A stretch of DNA of 64,000 bases from Isosphaera pallida ATCC 43644 (lineage in GTDB: Bacteria > Planctomycetota > Planctomycetia > Isosphaerales > Isosphaeraceae): contig NC_014962.1 in the NCBI RefSeq assembly GCF_000186345.1, positions 2,046,001 to 2,110,000 on the forward strand, read 5' to 3'. The position numbers were made by a program, and so were the translations under genes. Below the pieces are notes generated by a model that saw nothing but the letters and a program-made list of their open reading frames with translations, was not told the DNA's origin and did not search any database. Shown one piece after another: positions 10,826 to 19,266 of this stretch. The first letter of the stretch is position 1; every line of letters begins with the position of its first letter.

Positions 10826-12142
10826 TCATCCTTGAGCATCGCGACGCGAACTTCCTGAAGATCCTTCCGCGGTCGGGATCAATTCCTCCGCGAGGGTGCG
10901 GAGGAACGGCTCGACGTCGGTCACCAGACCCACGGTCTGAAAGGTACCGCGGTCGCTCAGCTTGGTGACGGTCGCCGGGTTGATGTCCACGCAAACCACT
11001 GTCACCCAGGCTGGCAGCAGGTTACCCACGGCGATGGAGTGCAGCGCCGTGGCGATCATCAGCGCGATGCCGACTCCGCGGGAGGCTTGCCTCATTTTGG
11101 ACTGGGCGACCAGAACATCGGTGATCACGTCGGGCAGCGGCCCATCGTCGCGGATCGAACCGGCCAGGATCGTCTCGACTCCCGCTTTGACGCATTCGTA
11201 CATAATCCCCGATGTGACGATGCCCGCGGCGACCGCCTGGGGGATCCCTCCGACTCGTCGGATGGTGTTGATAGTTCGAAGGTGATGTTCGTGACCGTGT
11301 TCCAGCGCGTCGCCCAATTCGAGCGACACCCCCAGGCTGGTCCCATAGAGCGACTGTTCCAGGTCGTGGGCTGCTAAAGCGTTGCCCGCGAACAGGGTTT
11401 GAACCCAGCCGTGACGTATGAGGCGGGCCAGGTGATGAGCCGACCCGGTATGAACGATCGCTGGGCCGCCCACCACGAGGATTTTCTCGCCCCGCTGCTT
11501 GCAGCGCCTCATTGCCTCGGCGACCGCCCGGAAACTGACCGCTTTGGGTTTCTCGCTGGAGACTTGCGATCCCATGAACCGGAATTGATCGCTCCGAACA
11601 CGTTCGATCGGGAAGACCCGCACACCCTGGTGACCCACCACCACCGGTATTCCAATTTTGACCTCGTTCATTGGTAGACAGCGGGGCCGTTGGGTCGTCG
11701 GATCGATCACGATCCCGCAGTCCATCTCCTGATCTTCCACGTCAATCCAGCGGCCTCCCAGCCTGATTTGGGTCTTCAGATTGGAGGTGCAGTAAAACCC
11801 GTCGGGGAACGCCCCAGAAACGTCGGCTGGGACGAGTTGGGCGTCCACTGGTTCGACGGGCTGGGCACCGTGAACCAGCAAGTCGCCCAAAATCTCATCG
11901 AGGACCGCTTGCGAGCCAGCGGAGACCCGGATCAGAGCATGGCTGGGATCGACCCGGCGACGCCCAATCCGACACTCCTTGATCTCGAAACTTCCACCCA
12001 ACGCAAGAATCCGGTCGAGGATCTTGGGTAGCAACAAGGAATCGACGATATGCCCTTCAACCGTCACTTCCTCGACAAAAGGATGACGGTGGGTGACGTC
12101 TTGATCCACTTCCGGGGTGGGGATTGGGGTGGGTGTGGTCAT
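10826..12142 (-). CDS. LOR/SDH-domain protein, TIGR00300/ArgZ-like (possible ornithine cyclodeaminase or related enzyme)
   Basis: The 438-residue cytoplasmic protein matches the LOR/SDH (TIGR00300) family. Its N-terminal ~110 residues are an alpha/beta region (EGHIVDSLLLPKILDRI, LGGSFEIKECRIG). The C-terminal part contains a nucleotide-binding-like segment (ILVVGGPAIVHTGSAHHLARL), LFAGNALAAHDLEQSLYGTS, GHEHHLRTINTIRRVGGI and SIRDDGPLPDVITD, all typical of this family. Characterised members include an archaeal ornithine cyclodeaminase and the cyanobacterial arginine-degrading enzyme ArgZ/AgrE. Which reaction this one performs cannot be told from sequence. I chose ATG 12142 (MTTPTPIPTP) over an upstream in-frame ATG at 12220, because GAGG lies nearby and the added residues look unlike protein. 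It may be the first gene of a unit with the export genes downstream. Confidence 0.85.
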   Translation of the reverse strand: MTTPTPIPTPEVDQDVTHRHPFVEEVTVEGHIVDSLLLPKILDRILALGGSFEIKECRIGRRRVDPSHALIRVSAGSQAVLDEILGDLLVHGAQPVEPVDAQLVPADVSGAFPDGFYCTSNLKTQIRLGGRWIDVEDQEMDCGIVIDPTTQRPRCLPMNEVKIGIPVVVGHQGVRVFPIERVRSDQFRFMGSQVSSEKPKAVSFRAVAEAMRRCKQRGEKILVVGGPAIVHTGSAHHLARLIRHGWVQTLFAGNALAAHDLEQSLYGTSLGVSLELGDALEHGHEHHLRTINTIRRVGGIPQAVAAGIVTSGIMYECVKAGVETILAGSIRDDGPLPDVITDVLVAQSKMRQASRGVGIALMIATALHSIAVGNLLPAWVTVVCVDINPATVTKLSDRGTFQTVGLVTDVEPFLRTLAEELIPTAEGSSGSSRRDAQG

Positions 12143-12602
12143 CACCGGGGAGCCTCGAGAGGAACGGAACTCCGACGAAATGCGCAACAGAACGTGAAAC
12201 AGCGACTCAACCCATCGCAAAAGGAAGGAAAGAGAAGCCGCTCCACCGACACGCCGCGGATTTCGAGCGGAGGGGATGAATCAGGCTGGCGAAGGTCCGT
12301 CACAAGTGGCCGCCAACGCCGACAGCGACCAGTTTGGGATGACGAGAACACCTTCCTCCCAAAAGATTGTAGCAGTTAAACGCCTTGAAGGAATCACGCA
12401 AAGGGGTTCGTAAGCCAAGGCGGTGCGTCGGGGTGGCGGACCGAGCAACCCCGTAGCTCGGGAAGGTTGCGAACGGGTACACTGCGGGATGATGTTGAAC
12501 GAAGCGGCCCACCCGCCAAGGCTCGGGGCCGGCGGAGCGGCCGGAGAGTGACGACGACTGGGCGTTGGCATTCACGACGCCCAAACAGGGGTGAGGGTTG
12601 CG
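12143..12602. other. Divergent intergenic region upstream of cbiM
   Basis: These 460 bases separate the minus-strand ArgZ-like gene from cbiM. A G+C-rich hairpin can form at 12527-12542 (GGCCG/CGGCC, six-base loop) about 60 bases before cbiM. I looked for the conserved B12 box of cobalamin riboswitches and did not find a convincing one, so metal or vitamin control by RNA is unsupported. Confidence 0.5.
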
Positions 12603-13796
12603 ATGCATCTTCCCGACATGGTGTTACAACCAGTTCCGACCGTGGTGTCCGGCGCATTGGGAGTGGCGGGGTTGGCTTGGGCGGTTCGTCGTTTGAGAGG
12701 TCGGGAAGGGGATCGGGCGACGGTGTTGATGGGTGCGATGGGTGCCTGCGTGTTCGCCGCCCAGATGGTGAATTTCCCACTTTATCCTTGGCCCATCTCA
12801 GGTCATTTGATGGGAGGGGTTCTGGCTGCGGTGGTCCTTGGTCCCGCGGCCGGGATCGCGGTCATGGCCTTGGTGTTGATGGTCCAGGCGTTTCTGTTTG
12901 GCGATGGCGGCATCACCGCGTTGGGGGCTAACTTCGTCAACATGGGTTTGATTGGCTCGGGAGTTGGTTACGCGATTTACGCCACCCTGAGGCGGCGGTG
13001 GGCCGGAGGTTTGGTTGGCCCTAACGCCTCCGAGGAAGCTCGGGCTCAAGATCAGCGCGCTGTGGTCATCGCCGCGATGGCCGCCTCGTGGTTTTCGGTG
13101 TTGCTGGCTTCAGGCTCGCTGTCAATCCAGTTGACCCTGTTTGGTCCCAACCCTGGCGATCTGCCGATAGTTCTGGGCTGGATGACCCTGGTTCACTGCG
13201 GCATTGGCCTGGGCGAGGCAATGATCACTGGTCTGGCTATCCGTTTCCTTCTCTTGACCCGGCCCGACTTGATCCCACCTCTGGAAACCGCAACGGCTCC
13301 TGGATTGACTTCGTCCACCACCAGCTCAGCCTCGGGACGCGCGACCGCAGTCTTCGGGGGGCTGGGTATTGCCTTGGCGATCGCAGCTTTCCTGGCTCCC
13401 CTGGCGTCGGATCATCCGGACGGCTTCGAGTGGACCGCCACCCGTTTGGGCTTTCTCGACCACGAAGATCAACCCGAGGACCAAGGGGATCCGGCCGCCC
13501 TGGTCGCCGCCGAGGGTCCAGCTGGTCTCGGTCAGGAACCAGCCAACGAGCCGGCCCGCCCGCTGTACGAAGCCCCCTTACCGGACTACGCAATTCAGGT
13601 GGAGGGACCGTTAGGCGACTGGTTCCGCGACGCTCCCAGTCTCTCCACCGCGATTGCCGGCATCATTGGCACCCTCACGGTGTTTCTGGCTGGTTGGATC
13701 ATCGCGCGGGGTCTGGAAACCCGACGTCCCCCCACCCAGTTCAATCCCACCCCCACCGATCCTCAAACCGGAGGCGTCGGTCCTCATGTGGCGTGA
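12603..13796 (+). CDS. cbiM: Cobalt/nickel ECF transporter substrate-binding protein CbiM with CbiN-like tail
   Basis: This 397-residue membrane protein begins MHLPDMVLQP, the CbiM/NikM N-terminus whose Met-His ligands enter the metal site. That fixes the start at ATG 12603 rather than GTG 12591, and AGGGGTGAGGG sits just upstream. The first ~220 residues hold about seven membrane helices, with signature segments NFPLYPWPISGHLMGG and LGANFVNMGLIGSG. After a variable segment, a CbiN-like part follows with a membrane helix and the PDGF motif (SDHPDGFEWTA) equivalent to PDGLE, then a C-terminal helix. It would capture Co2+ or Ni2+ for uptake, and the metal cannot be decided from sequence. The Gly normally after PD at position 6 is Met here. 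Its end overlaps the next gene by 11 bases. Confidence 0.9.
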   Translation: MHLPDMVLQPVPTVVSGALGVAGLAWAVRRLRGREGDRATVLMGAMGACVFAAQMVNFPLYPWPISGHLMGGVLAAVVLGPAAGIAVMALVLMVQAFLFGDGGITALGANFVNMGLIGSGVGYAIYATLRRRWAGGLVGPNASEEARAQDQRAVVIAAMAASWFSVLLASGSLSIQLTLFGPNPGDLPIVLGWMTLVHCGIGLGEAMITGLAIRFLLLTRPDLIPPLETATAPGLTSSTTSSASGRATAVFGGLGIALAIAAFLAPLASDHPDGFEWTATRLGFLDHEDQPEDQGDPAALVAAEGPAGLGQEPANEPARPLYEAPLPDYAIQVEGPLGDWFRDAPSLSTAIAGIIGTLTVFLAGWIIARGLETRRPPTQFNPTPTDPQTGGVGPHVA

Positions 13797-15426
13797 TCTC
13801 GGGGCGGCCTCTGCGCCTCCGGGACCGTTGATTGATTTGGAGCCCCGGCTCAAAATCCTGGTCACCTTGGGTTATGTTCTCACTGTCGCTGCGTTGCCGC
13901 CTTCGTTCTCGACTTCGTTGGCGGTGGCGGCAGTGGTTCTGGCCTTCGTCATTGGTTTGGCTGGGATCGAGCCTTCTTGGCTCTTCCGTCGCTGGTTAGC
14001 GATCCTTCCCGTCGTAGGCCTGTTCGCCCTGATGGTGGCCCGCACCCACCCCTTGCGTGCCGAGTGGGGTTACCTCCCTGTCGCGCTGGCCTTTGTCGGC
14101 AAAAACGCCCTCGCGGTGTTGGCAGTCCTCACCTGCGCGGCGGTCACCCCGTGGGTTCAGTGGTTGCGGGGATTGACCCGCCTGGGCGTCCCGTTGATCC
14201 TGCTTTCAGCGCTGGCAATGATGGGACGCTTCGCTGCGATTCTCCGCGACGAAGCCACCCGCATGATTCAAGCCCGACGCGCCCGGACCTTCTGCCGCGC
14301 GGGGTTGGACTGGGCGATGCGGGCTGGTCTCATCGCCGCGTTGCTTGCTCGCGCTTTGGAGCGTGGCGATCGCCTCCACGCCGCCTTGCTCGCCCGCGGT
14401 TATCGCGGCGAACCCGATGCCGGTCTGCCTCTGACCGACGACCCGCCGCCGCTTGGGCTGCCCGATTGTCCCCTTCCGTTTTCCCATCCTCCCGCGCGTC
14501 CCGTCCTGATGAATTCCGTCGAAGTTCCGCCACTCGTCGAGGTTCGCGCCCTGACGTATCGTTATCCCGATGGGCGGCTCGCCCTACGCGACATCTCCTT
14601 TTGCATCCAGCCCGGCGAAACCATCGCCCTCATCGGACCCAACGGCGCGGGCAAAAGCACTTTGCTTTGGCACCTCAACGGACTCCTACCCGAGTCAATC
14701 CGCTCAGCCCGCGACTCGATCGGCGACCACAGCCACAGCCTGGAACTGTTGGGGCGGTTGGTGTGGAACGAGAACGATCCATCAAACCCCGTCACCGACG
14801 ATGCCGAAACCAACGGCAACTCAGGCAGCTCCAGGAATGCGACGATCCACGTCGGGGGACTGCCGATCACGCCCACCAACGCCCGTGAGATTCGCCGCCG
14901 GGTTGGCCTGCTCTTTCAAGATCCCGACGACCAACTCTTTGGCGCGACCGTGTTGGACGATGTCGCCTATGGTCCCCGCCAACTCGGCATGAAACGACGC
15001 GAGGCTCTGGAATACGCTCGTCACTGCCTGGCCCTGGTGGGTTTGAATCCCTCGGAGTATGAGGACCGCCCTCCCCATCACCTCAGCTTCGGCGAAAAAA
15101 AACGCGCCAGCCTGGCCGGCGTCCTGGCCTGTCGTCCCGATCTGCTAGCGCTCGACGAACCCACCGCCAACCTTGACCCCCGCGCCCGTCGCCGTCTGAT
15201 CGAAATCGTCCGCAGCCTCTCCTGCGGCAAGCTGATCGCCACTCACGACTTGGACATGGCCGTGGAGCTATGCGACCGGGTTTTGCTGCTCGACGGCGGA
15301 CGCTTGATCGCCGAGGGTCCTACCCTCGAGATTCTCGCCCGTCACGACCTGCTTGAAGCTCACGGCCTGGAAACTCCACCTCTGTTGGAACTACGAGCGC
15401 TTCGACAACGCCTCAAGAGCGAGTAA
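13786..15426 (+). CDS. Fused ECF transporter CbiQ-CbiO (membrane and ATPase subunits)
   Basis: This 546-residue protein joins the T component CbiQ to the ATPase CbiO. Residues 1-~225 are a membrane protein with several helices and two CbiQ coupling-helix segments around MGRFAAILRDEATRMIQARRAR and RALERGDRLHAALLARGY. From about residue 245 an ABC ATPase follows: Walker A GPNGAGKST, Q-loop LLFQDPDDQLFG, LSFGEKKRASLAG in place of the canonical signature, Walker B LLALDEPTANLD and switch His in IATHDLDMA. A roughly 50-residue insertion rich in Asn, Asp and Ser follows Walker A. The start at ATG 13786 overlaps the end of cbiM, which suggests translational coupling. With CbiM it forms a complete two-gene Co/Ni importer. 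Confidence 0.9.
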   Translation: MWRDLGAASAPPGPLIDLEPRLKILVTLGYVLTVAALPPSFSTSLAVAAVVLAFVIGLAGIEPSWLFRRWLAILPVVGLFALMVARTHPLRAEWGYLPVALAFVGKNALAVLAVLTCAAVTPWVQWLRGLTRLGVPLILLSALAMMGRFAAILRDEATRMIQARRARTFCRAGLDWAMRAGLIAALLARALERGDRLHAALLARGYRGEPDAGLPLTDDPPPLGLPDCPLPFSHPPARPVLMNSVEVPPLVEVRALTYRYPDGRLALRDISFCIQPGETIALIGPNGAGKSTLLWHLNGLLPESIRSARDSIGDHSHSLELLGRLVWNENDPSNPVTDDAETNGNSGSSRNATIHVGGLPITPTNAREIRRRVGLLFQDPDDQLFGATVLDDVAYGPRQLGMKRREALEYARHCLALVGLNPSEYEDRPPHHLSFGEKKRASLAGVLACRPDLLALDEPTANLDPRARRRLIEIVRSLSCGKLIATHDLDMAVELCDRVLLLDGGRLIAEGPTLEILARHDLLEAHGLETPPLLELRALRQRLKSE

Positions 15427-15561
15427 ACTATCCCTACAGAACGCCGCGCCATCTCGATTTGGATGCCTCGCGCCGCCCTCCGGGTCGCTTAGGGCAACGT
15501 CGCTCCGAACTGACCTGGCTGGTCGCAAATCCTTGCTCAACGGTTGAACGGGACCCCGATC

Positions 15562-16476
15562 ATGCCTCGATTCAGGGGATGGTCTTCGCGTCGCGTCCTG
15601 ATCACCGGAGCCAGCTCCGGCATCGGTCGCGCTTTGGCCCTGGAACTCGCCCCCTTGGGATGCCGTCTCATCCTGACTGGACGCTGCGCAACCCGTTTAG
15701 CCGAAACTCGGGACCGTCTCCAAGAGACCCGATCACAACGAGGCGGAGCCACCGCCTGGCCCGAACCCGTTTTGGTTGCCGCTGATCTCACCATCGCTGA
15801 GGATCGCGCCCGCCTGATCGAGATCGTCGCGCAGGAATTTGCACACGGATTGGACCTTTTGATCCACTCCGCGGGCCGCGGCGCGGTGGGCCACTTCGAG
15901 ACCCACGATCCCACCATTCTCCGTATGCTCATGGAGATCAATTTTTTCGCGGTGACGGAACTGGCGCGTCTGGCCCTCCCGTTACTGAAGCGCGGTCAAG
16001 ACCCACGAATGGCCGTGATCGGCTCCATCGCCGCCCGCCGCGGTCTGCCAGCGCGTTCGGAGTATTCCGCCAGCAAGTTCGCCCTGGCCGGTTGGGTCGA
16101 AGCGATCCGCGCGGAGTGGAGCCGTTATTCCATTGGAGTTCATTTGATCAACCCCGGATTCACCGACACCCCCTTCGAACGTAACCACCTGGTTGACACC
16201 GCGGTCTACTCGACCCAGCGTCACCGCACCATGAGCGCTCAAGCCGTCGCGGCCCGAACTCTCAGGGCGATCCAGACCAATCGTCACGAGGTCGCCTTCA
16301 CCGCCCAAGGACGTCTGCTGCTCCTGGTCAACCGCCTTTGGCCACGTTTGGTTGATCTCGGTTTCGCCCGATTCACTCGCTACCTTTACCGGGACCACGA
16401 CAAGGCGTCCGATTCGCCTCCTCCCTCCACCTCCAACCTTCCTCCCACCTCCTTGGCCAACAGGGTCGCGTCTTGA
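15562..16476 (+). CDS. Short-chain dehydrogenase/reductase (classical SDR)
   Basis: The 304-residue protein has the classical SDR signature: dinucleotide-binding TGASSGIG near residue 16, HSAGRG in place of NNAG, catalytic Ser in IGSIAARRG and YSASK with the Tyr and Lys. The C-terminal extension (FTRYLYRDHDKA and beyond) resembles SDRs acting on lipids or sugars, but the substrate is unknown. A TTG at 15544 is in frame, and I prefer ATG 15562 because the conserved Rossmann strand starts soon after. It follows the Cbi transporter by 135 bases on the same strand, with no functional link evident. Confidence 0.87.
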   Translation: MPRFRGWSSRRVLITGASSGIGRALALELAPLGCRLILTGRCATRLAETRDRLQETRSQRGGATAWPEPVLVAADLTIAEDRARLIEIVAQEFAHGLDLLIHSAGRGAVGHFETHDPTILRMLMEINFFAVTELARLALPLLKRGQDPRMAVIGSIAARRGLPARSEYSASKFALAGWVEAIRAEWSRYSIGVHLINPGFTDTPFERNHLVDTAVYSTQRHRTMSAQAVAARTLRAIQTNRHEVAFTAQGRLLLLVNRLWPRLVDLGFARFTRYLYRDHDKASDSPPPSTSNLPPTSLANRVAS

Positions 16477-16523
16477 TTTGATCCCGCCCCCATCTCACAA
16501 TAACCCTGGTTGGATGACCTTCC

Positions 16524-16595
16524 GGGCGATTAGCTCAGGGGTAGAGCGTCCGCCTTACACGCGGATGGTCGGGGGTTCAAATCCCTCATCGCCCA
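16524..16595 (+). tRNA. tRNA-Val, anticodon TAC
   Basis: The sequence folds as a complete cloverleaf: acceptor GGGCGAT/ATCGCCC, D arm GCTC/GAGC, anticodon arm TCCGC/GCGGA with loop CTTACAC (anticodon TAC, reading GUA codons of valine), and T arm GGGGG/CCCTC with loop TTCAAAT. The discriminator base is A. The CCA end is not encoded, as TTTGC follows directly. It lies 47 bases after the SDR gene. Confidence 0.95.
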
Positions 16596-16717
16596 TTTGC
16601 AAAACCGATCTGCACTTCCTTCTCCGAAATCAGGATTCTCGCCCACGCGATTCATCCCGGCGAGATCGCTCGGGACAAACCCCACGCCGTTGACGCTTAT
16701 GGAAAGTAGGGGATCAG

Positions 16718-16737
16718 TCGGAGACGGGGATCTCCGA
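16718..16737. terminator. Hairpin after tRNA-Val
   Basis: TCGGAGA (16718-16724) and TCTCCGA (16731-16737) form a perfect seven-base stem with loop CGGGGA, about 120 bases after the tRNA. There is no T tract directly after it, so a terminator role is tentative. Confidence 0.3.
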
Positions 16738-16801
16738 TTCCTGGTCGCCGTGCAGGGCGACTTGGACCTTCACCGTATTGAGCATCGTGTCGTTTTTTTG
16801 A

Positions 16802-16818
16802 TCCTCGCAGCGCGAGGA
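16802..16818 (+). promoter_or_regulatory. Small hairpin overlapping the ribosome-binding site of the small membrane protein
   Basis: TCCTCG (16802-16807) pairs with CGAGGA (16813-16818) around a five-base loop. The 3' arm contains the GAGGA part of the probable Shine-Dalgarno of the gene starting at 16830. Folding would therefore hide the ribosome site. A short stem like this may be chance. Confidence 0.3.
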
Positions 16819-16829
16819 AGGATTGAAGT

Positions 16830-17033
16830 ATGTTTGCGACGTTCGCTTACTTCGGTCCCGAAACCACGTTGCCACTCACGTCGGCCTTCGCCACCGTGGT
16901 CGGGGTGATCATGGTGGCGAGTCGCGCGATCTTGGTGGCCTTGACAGGTTGGCGACGTCGTATACCATCACCCATCGACACTCCTGAATTGGAAAGCGAT
17001 AAGCCCGTCCAAACCGGTGGATCAACCGTCTGA
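16830..17033 (+). CDS. Small membrane protein with FGPET motif, function unknown
   Basis: The 67-residue protein starts MFATFAYFGPETTLPLTS, continues with a hydrophobic helix (SAFATVVGVIMVASRAILV) and ends in a basic then acidic cytosolic tail. GAGGAAGGA precedes ATG 16830 at a usable distance. The FGPET-LP-S arrangement before one helix is, to my recollection, common in small planctomycete membrane proteins, but I cannot check a database. Its codons and hydrophobic pattern look real. No function can be assigned. Confidence 0.65.
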   Translation: MFATFAYFGPETTLPLTSAFATVVGVIMVASRAILVALTGWRRRIPSPIDTPELESDKPVQTGGSTV

Positions 17034-17280
17034 TCGCTCAATCGAGCAGCTAACGCGCCTTCAGCGGATCATGCAGTCGGAAAACGCGTCAACCTCTGCC
17101 AAGACTCTCCAACGAGAGTTCGAGATGAAGACCAATCCTCCCCCGTCTGCAACGCCGGCTTGATTGGGTTCACCGAACGCCGTTGTATTTCGCTTGTCGC
17201 AGAAACCGAGATTCCTCATCATGCCAACATCCAGATTGGGATGGACGTCTCTTTCTCCACGCTCTCTTGACCACCACGAT

Positions 17281-19266
17281 ATGCGTCGTCCCACTCAGCC
17301 TCGGGCGTTCTCCTGGTGGACTTGGGTGATGGTCGGCTTAGCCGCCGGGTTGGTGGAGTTGGGCGTGGTGATGGCTCGAACCGTTTGGATGCAAGATGGT
17401 TTGTTGAGACGCAGTTTCCATACGATTTGGATGATCCCACTATCAAATCTCTTAGTGTTCGCCATTTTCGGTATTCTTTGCGTTGGTATTTCACGACTTG
17501 CGCCGGGTTGGGGGAGTTGGTGGGCCAATCGAAGCCTGGCGACGCTGGCGGGGCTGGCCCCGTTGATTGCTGTGCCGGGTCTTTCGGCCTCCGCCGCCTT
17601 GGTGCCTTCGTTCGGCGCGGCGCTTTGGGTTTGTCCCTTCTTCGAGCGACCTGAGCGACATCCCCTTGGGGTCCGAATCCGCCAATGGGGATTGCCCCTT
17701 TTGGTGGGAATTGTCGGGCTTCTTGGGGTCATTGCTGTCTTCAACCGTCATGGATTGTCGGTCACGTCACAACCACGCCAGGCAACAGGCGGGACTCTCC
17801 CCTCAAAGGGAATCCCTCACAACGTTCCTCATGTTTTTCTCATTGTACTCGACACGGTCAGGGCCGACGCTCTGAACCCGCGAACGATGCCGCGGCTTCA
17901 AGAGTTTGCCCGACGCGGCGCGACATTTCAGCGGGCGATTGCCACCTCGCCTTGGACGTTGCCTACGCACGCTACGTTGTTCACGGGTCGATGGTCTTGG
18001 GAGCTCGGGGTGGGACCCGATCGCGGGTTGGACACCACCTTTCCCACCCTGGCCGAGGAGTTGAGCGCCGCGGGTTACGCTACCGCCGGGTTCGTGGCCA
18101 ACCTCGTTTTTGGACGGGCCGAGTACGGGCTGGGACGCGGCTTCAGCCACTATGACGACGAAAAGATCGACCTCATTGAAGTCGCGCGGGCTTCCTCAAT
18201 CGGCTGGTGGACAGCCTCAAAACTAAGCCGCTTGTTGGATCGAGCATTGGCATTGGCTGGCAAAGAGATCCGCCATCCTCTGGAACCCGGCACGCCCCGA
18301 CGCTCGGCTCGCGAAATCCTTCAACGCGTGGAAGCCTGGATGGATCGGCAACTCGCCCGTCAACCTGAGCGTCCCGTGATGGTATTCGTCAATCTGTTCG
18401 ACGCCCACGACCCTTATCTCCCTCCTCCCGAGGCACCTCGGCGCTTGCGCAACCGCGATTGGATGCCCGAGGAAATTGCTCTGATCCGCGATTGGATCGG
18501 ACACACCCCCCGACCCCGCCTTCCGGACGAAATCGAGACGGCTCGGTTGGCTTATGACGAATGCCTTCTCGAACTTGATGATCGTCTGGGACGATTCCTT
18601 GATCGTTTGGAGGAGCAAGGTTTCCTCAAAAATGCCGTGGTAATTGTTACCTCCGATCACGGTGAGCATTTCGGCGAACACGCGCGCCAAGGTGTTCCGA
18701 TTTTTGGGCACCGCCAGAGTCTGGATCTGCCCGAAATCCATGTGCCCCTGGTTATCGTCGCTCCCAAACGAATCCCCGCCGGAGTCGTGGTTCGGGATCC
18801 CGTGAGCCTCCGGGACATCCCCGCGACGCTTGGACATCTTACCGGTTTGACCACCCTCGCACGCACTTTCCCTGGCCGCTCTCTCTTCGAAACCGCAACG
18901 GGCGACCCACGCGACTGGAACGGCATTGTGGGACGCCGCGACGTGCTCGCCGAATTCGCCCCTAGGGTCGATCTGCCAGTGGAACGTCGCTACCAGGGCG
19001 GAGCTGAAGGAACCCTCCGCGCCGTGTTGGAAGGCGACGCAATGCTGATTCGCCGCGAAGACGGTGTGGAATGGTTTTACGACCTGGCCAAGGACCCCGA
19101 ACAGAAACACAATCGGCCCGAACCAGATTCTTGGAGCGGCCAACTCGCACGAACACGCCTCCGCCAACAACTGAGCCTTCTTGCGCCGGTCTCGACGATC
19201 CCCAATACCGAACCAATCCGCCCAGCCACCAAACATGCTCCCAATCTCATTCCTCCTCAGTCTTAA
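17281..19266 (+). CDS. Membrane-anchored sulfatase/alkaline phosphatase superfamily protein
   Basis: With ATG 17281 the protein has 661 residues; earlier in-frame starts at 17164 and 17221 are possible. Four hydrophobic helices occupy the first ~170 residues, followed by a sulfatase-superfamily domain with LIVLDTVRADAL (metal Asp), SPWTLPTHATLFTG (nucleophile region), NLFDAHDPY and VIVTSDHGEHFGEH (metal Asp and His). In FGly-type sulfatases the nucleophile sits in C/S-x-P-S/A-R. Here the equivalent is T-L-P-T-H, with Thr where Cys would be, as in phosphotransferases such as LTA synthase. It may therefore act on phosphoesters or polymer precursors rather than sulfate esters. It stands between the FGPET protein and BamA. 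Confidence 0.85.
   Translation: MRRPTQPRAFSWWTWVMVGLAAGLVELGVVMARTVWMQDGLLRRSFHTIWMIPLSNLLVFAIFGILCVGISRLAPGWGSWWANRSLATLAGLAPLIAVPGLSASAALVPSFGAALWVCPFFERPERHPLGVRIRQWGLPLLVGIVGLLGVIAVFNRHGLSVTSQPRQATGGTLPSKGIPHNVPHVFLIVLDTVRADALNPRTMPRLQEFARRGATFQRAIATSPWTLPTHATLFTGRWSWELGVGPDRGLDTTFPTLAEELSAAGYATAGFVANLVFGRAEYGLGRGFSHYDDEKIDLIEVARASSIGWWTASKLSRLLDRALALAGKEIRHPLEPGTPRRSAREILQRVEAWMDRQLARQPERPVMVFVNLFDAHDPYLPPPEAPRRLRNRDWMPEEIALIRDWIGHTPRPRLPDEIETARLAYDECLLELDDRLGRFLDRLEEQGFLKNAVVIVTSDHGEHFGEHARQGVPIFGHRQSLDLPEIHVPLVIVAPKRIPAGVVVRDPVSLRDIPATLGHLTGLTTLARTFPGRSLFETATGDPRDWNGIVGRRDVLAEFAPRVDLPVERRYQGGAEGTLRAVLEGDAMLIRREDGVEWFYDLAKDPEQKHNRPEPDSWSGQLARTRLRQQLSLLAPVSTIPNTEPIRPATKHAPNLIPPQS

Noticed and set aside
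12143-12602. Cobalamin or Ni/Co riboswitch before cbiM
   Set aside because: No convincing B12 box or conserved core was found; only generic G+C-rich hairpins.
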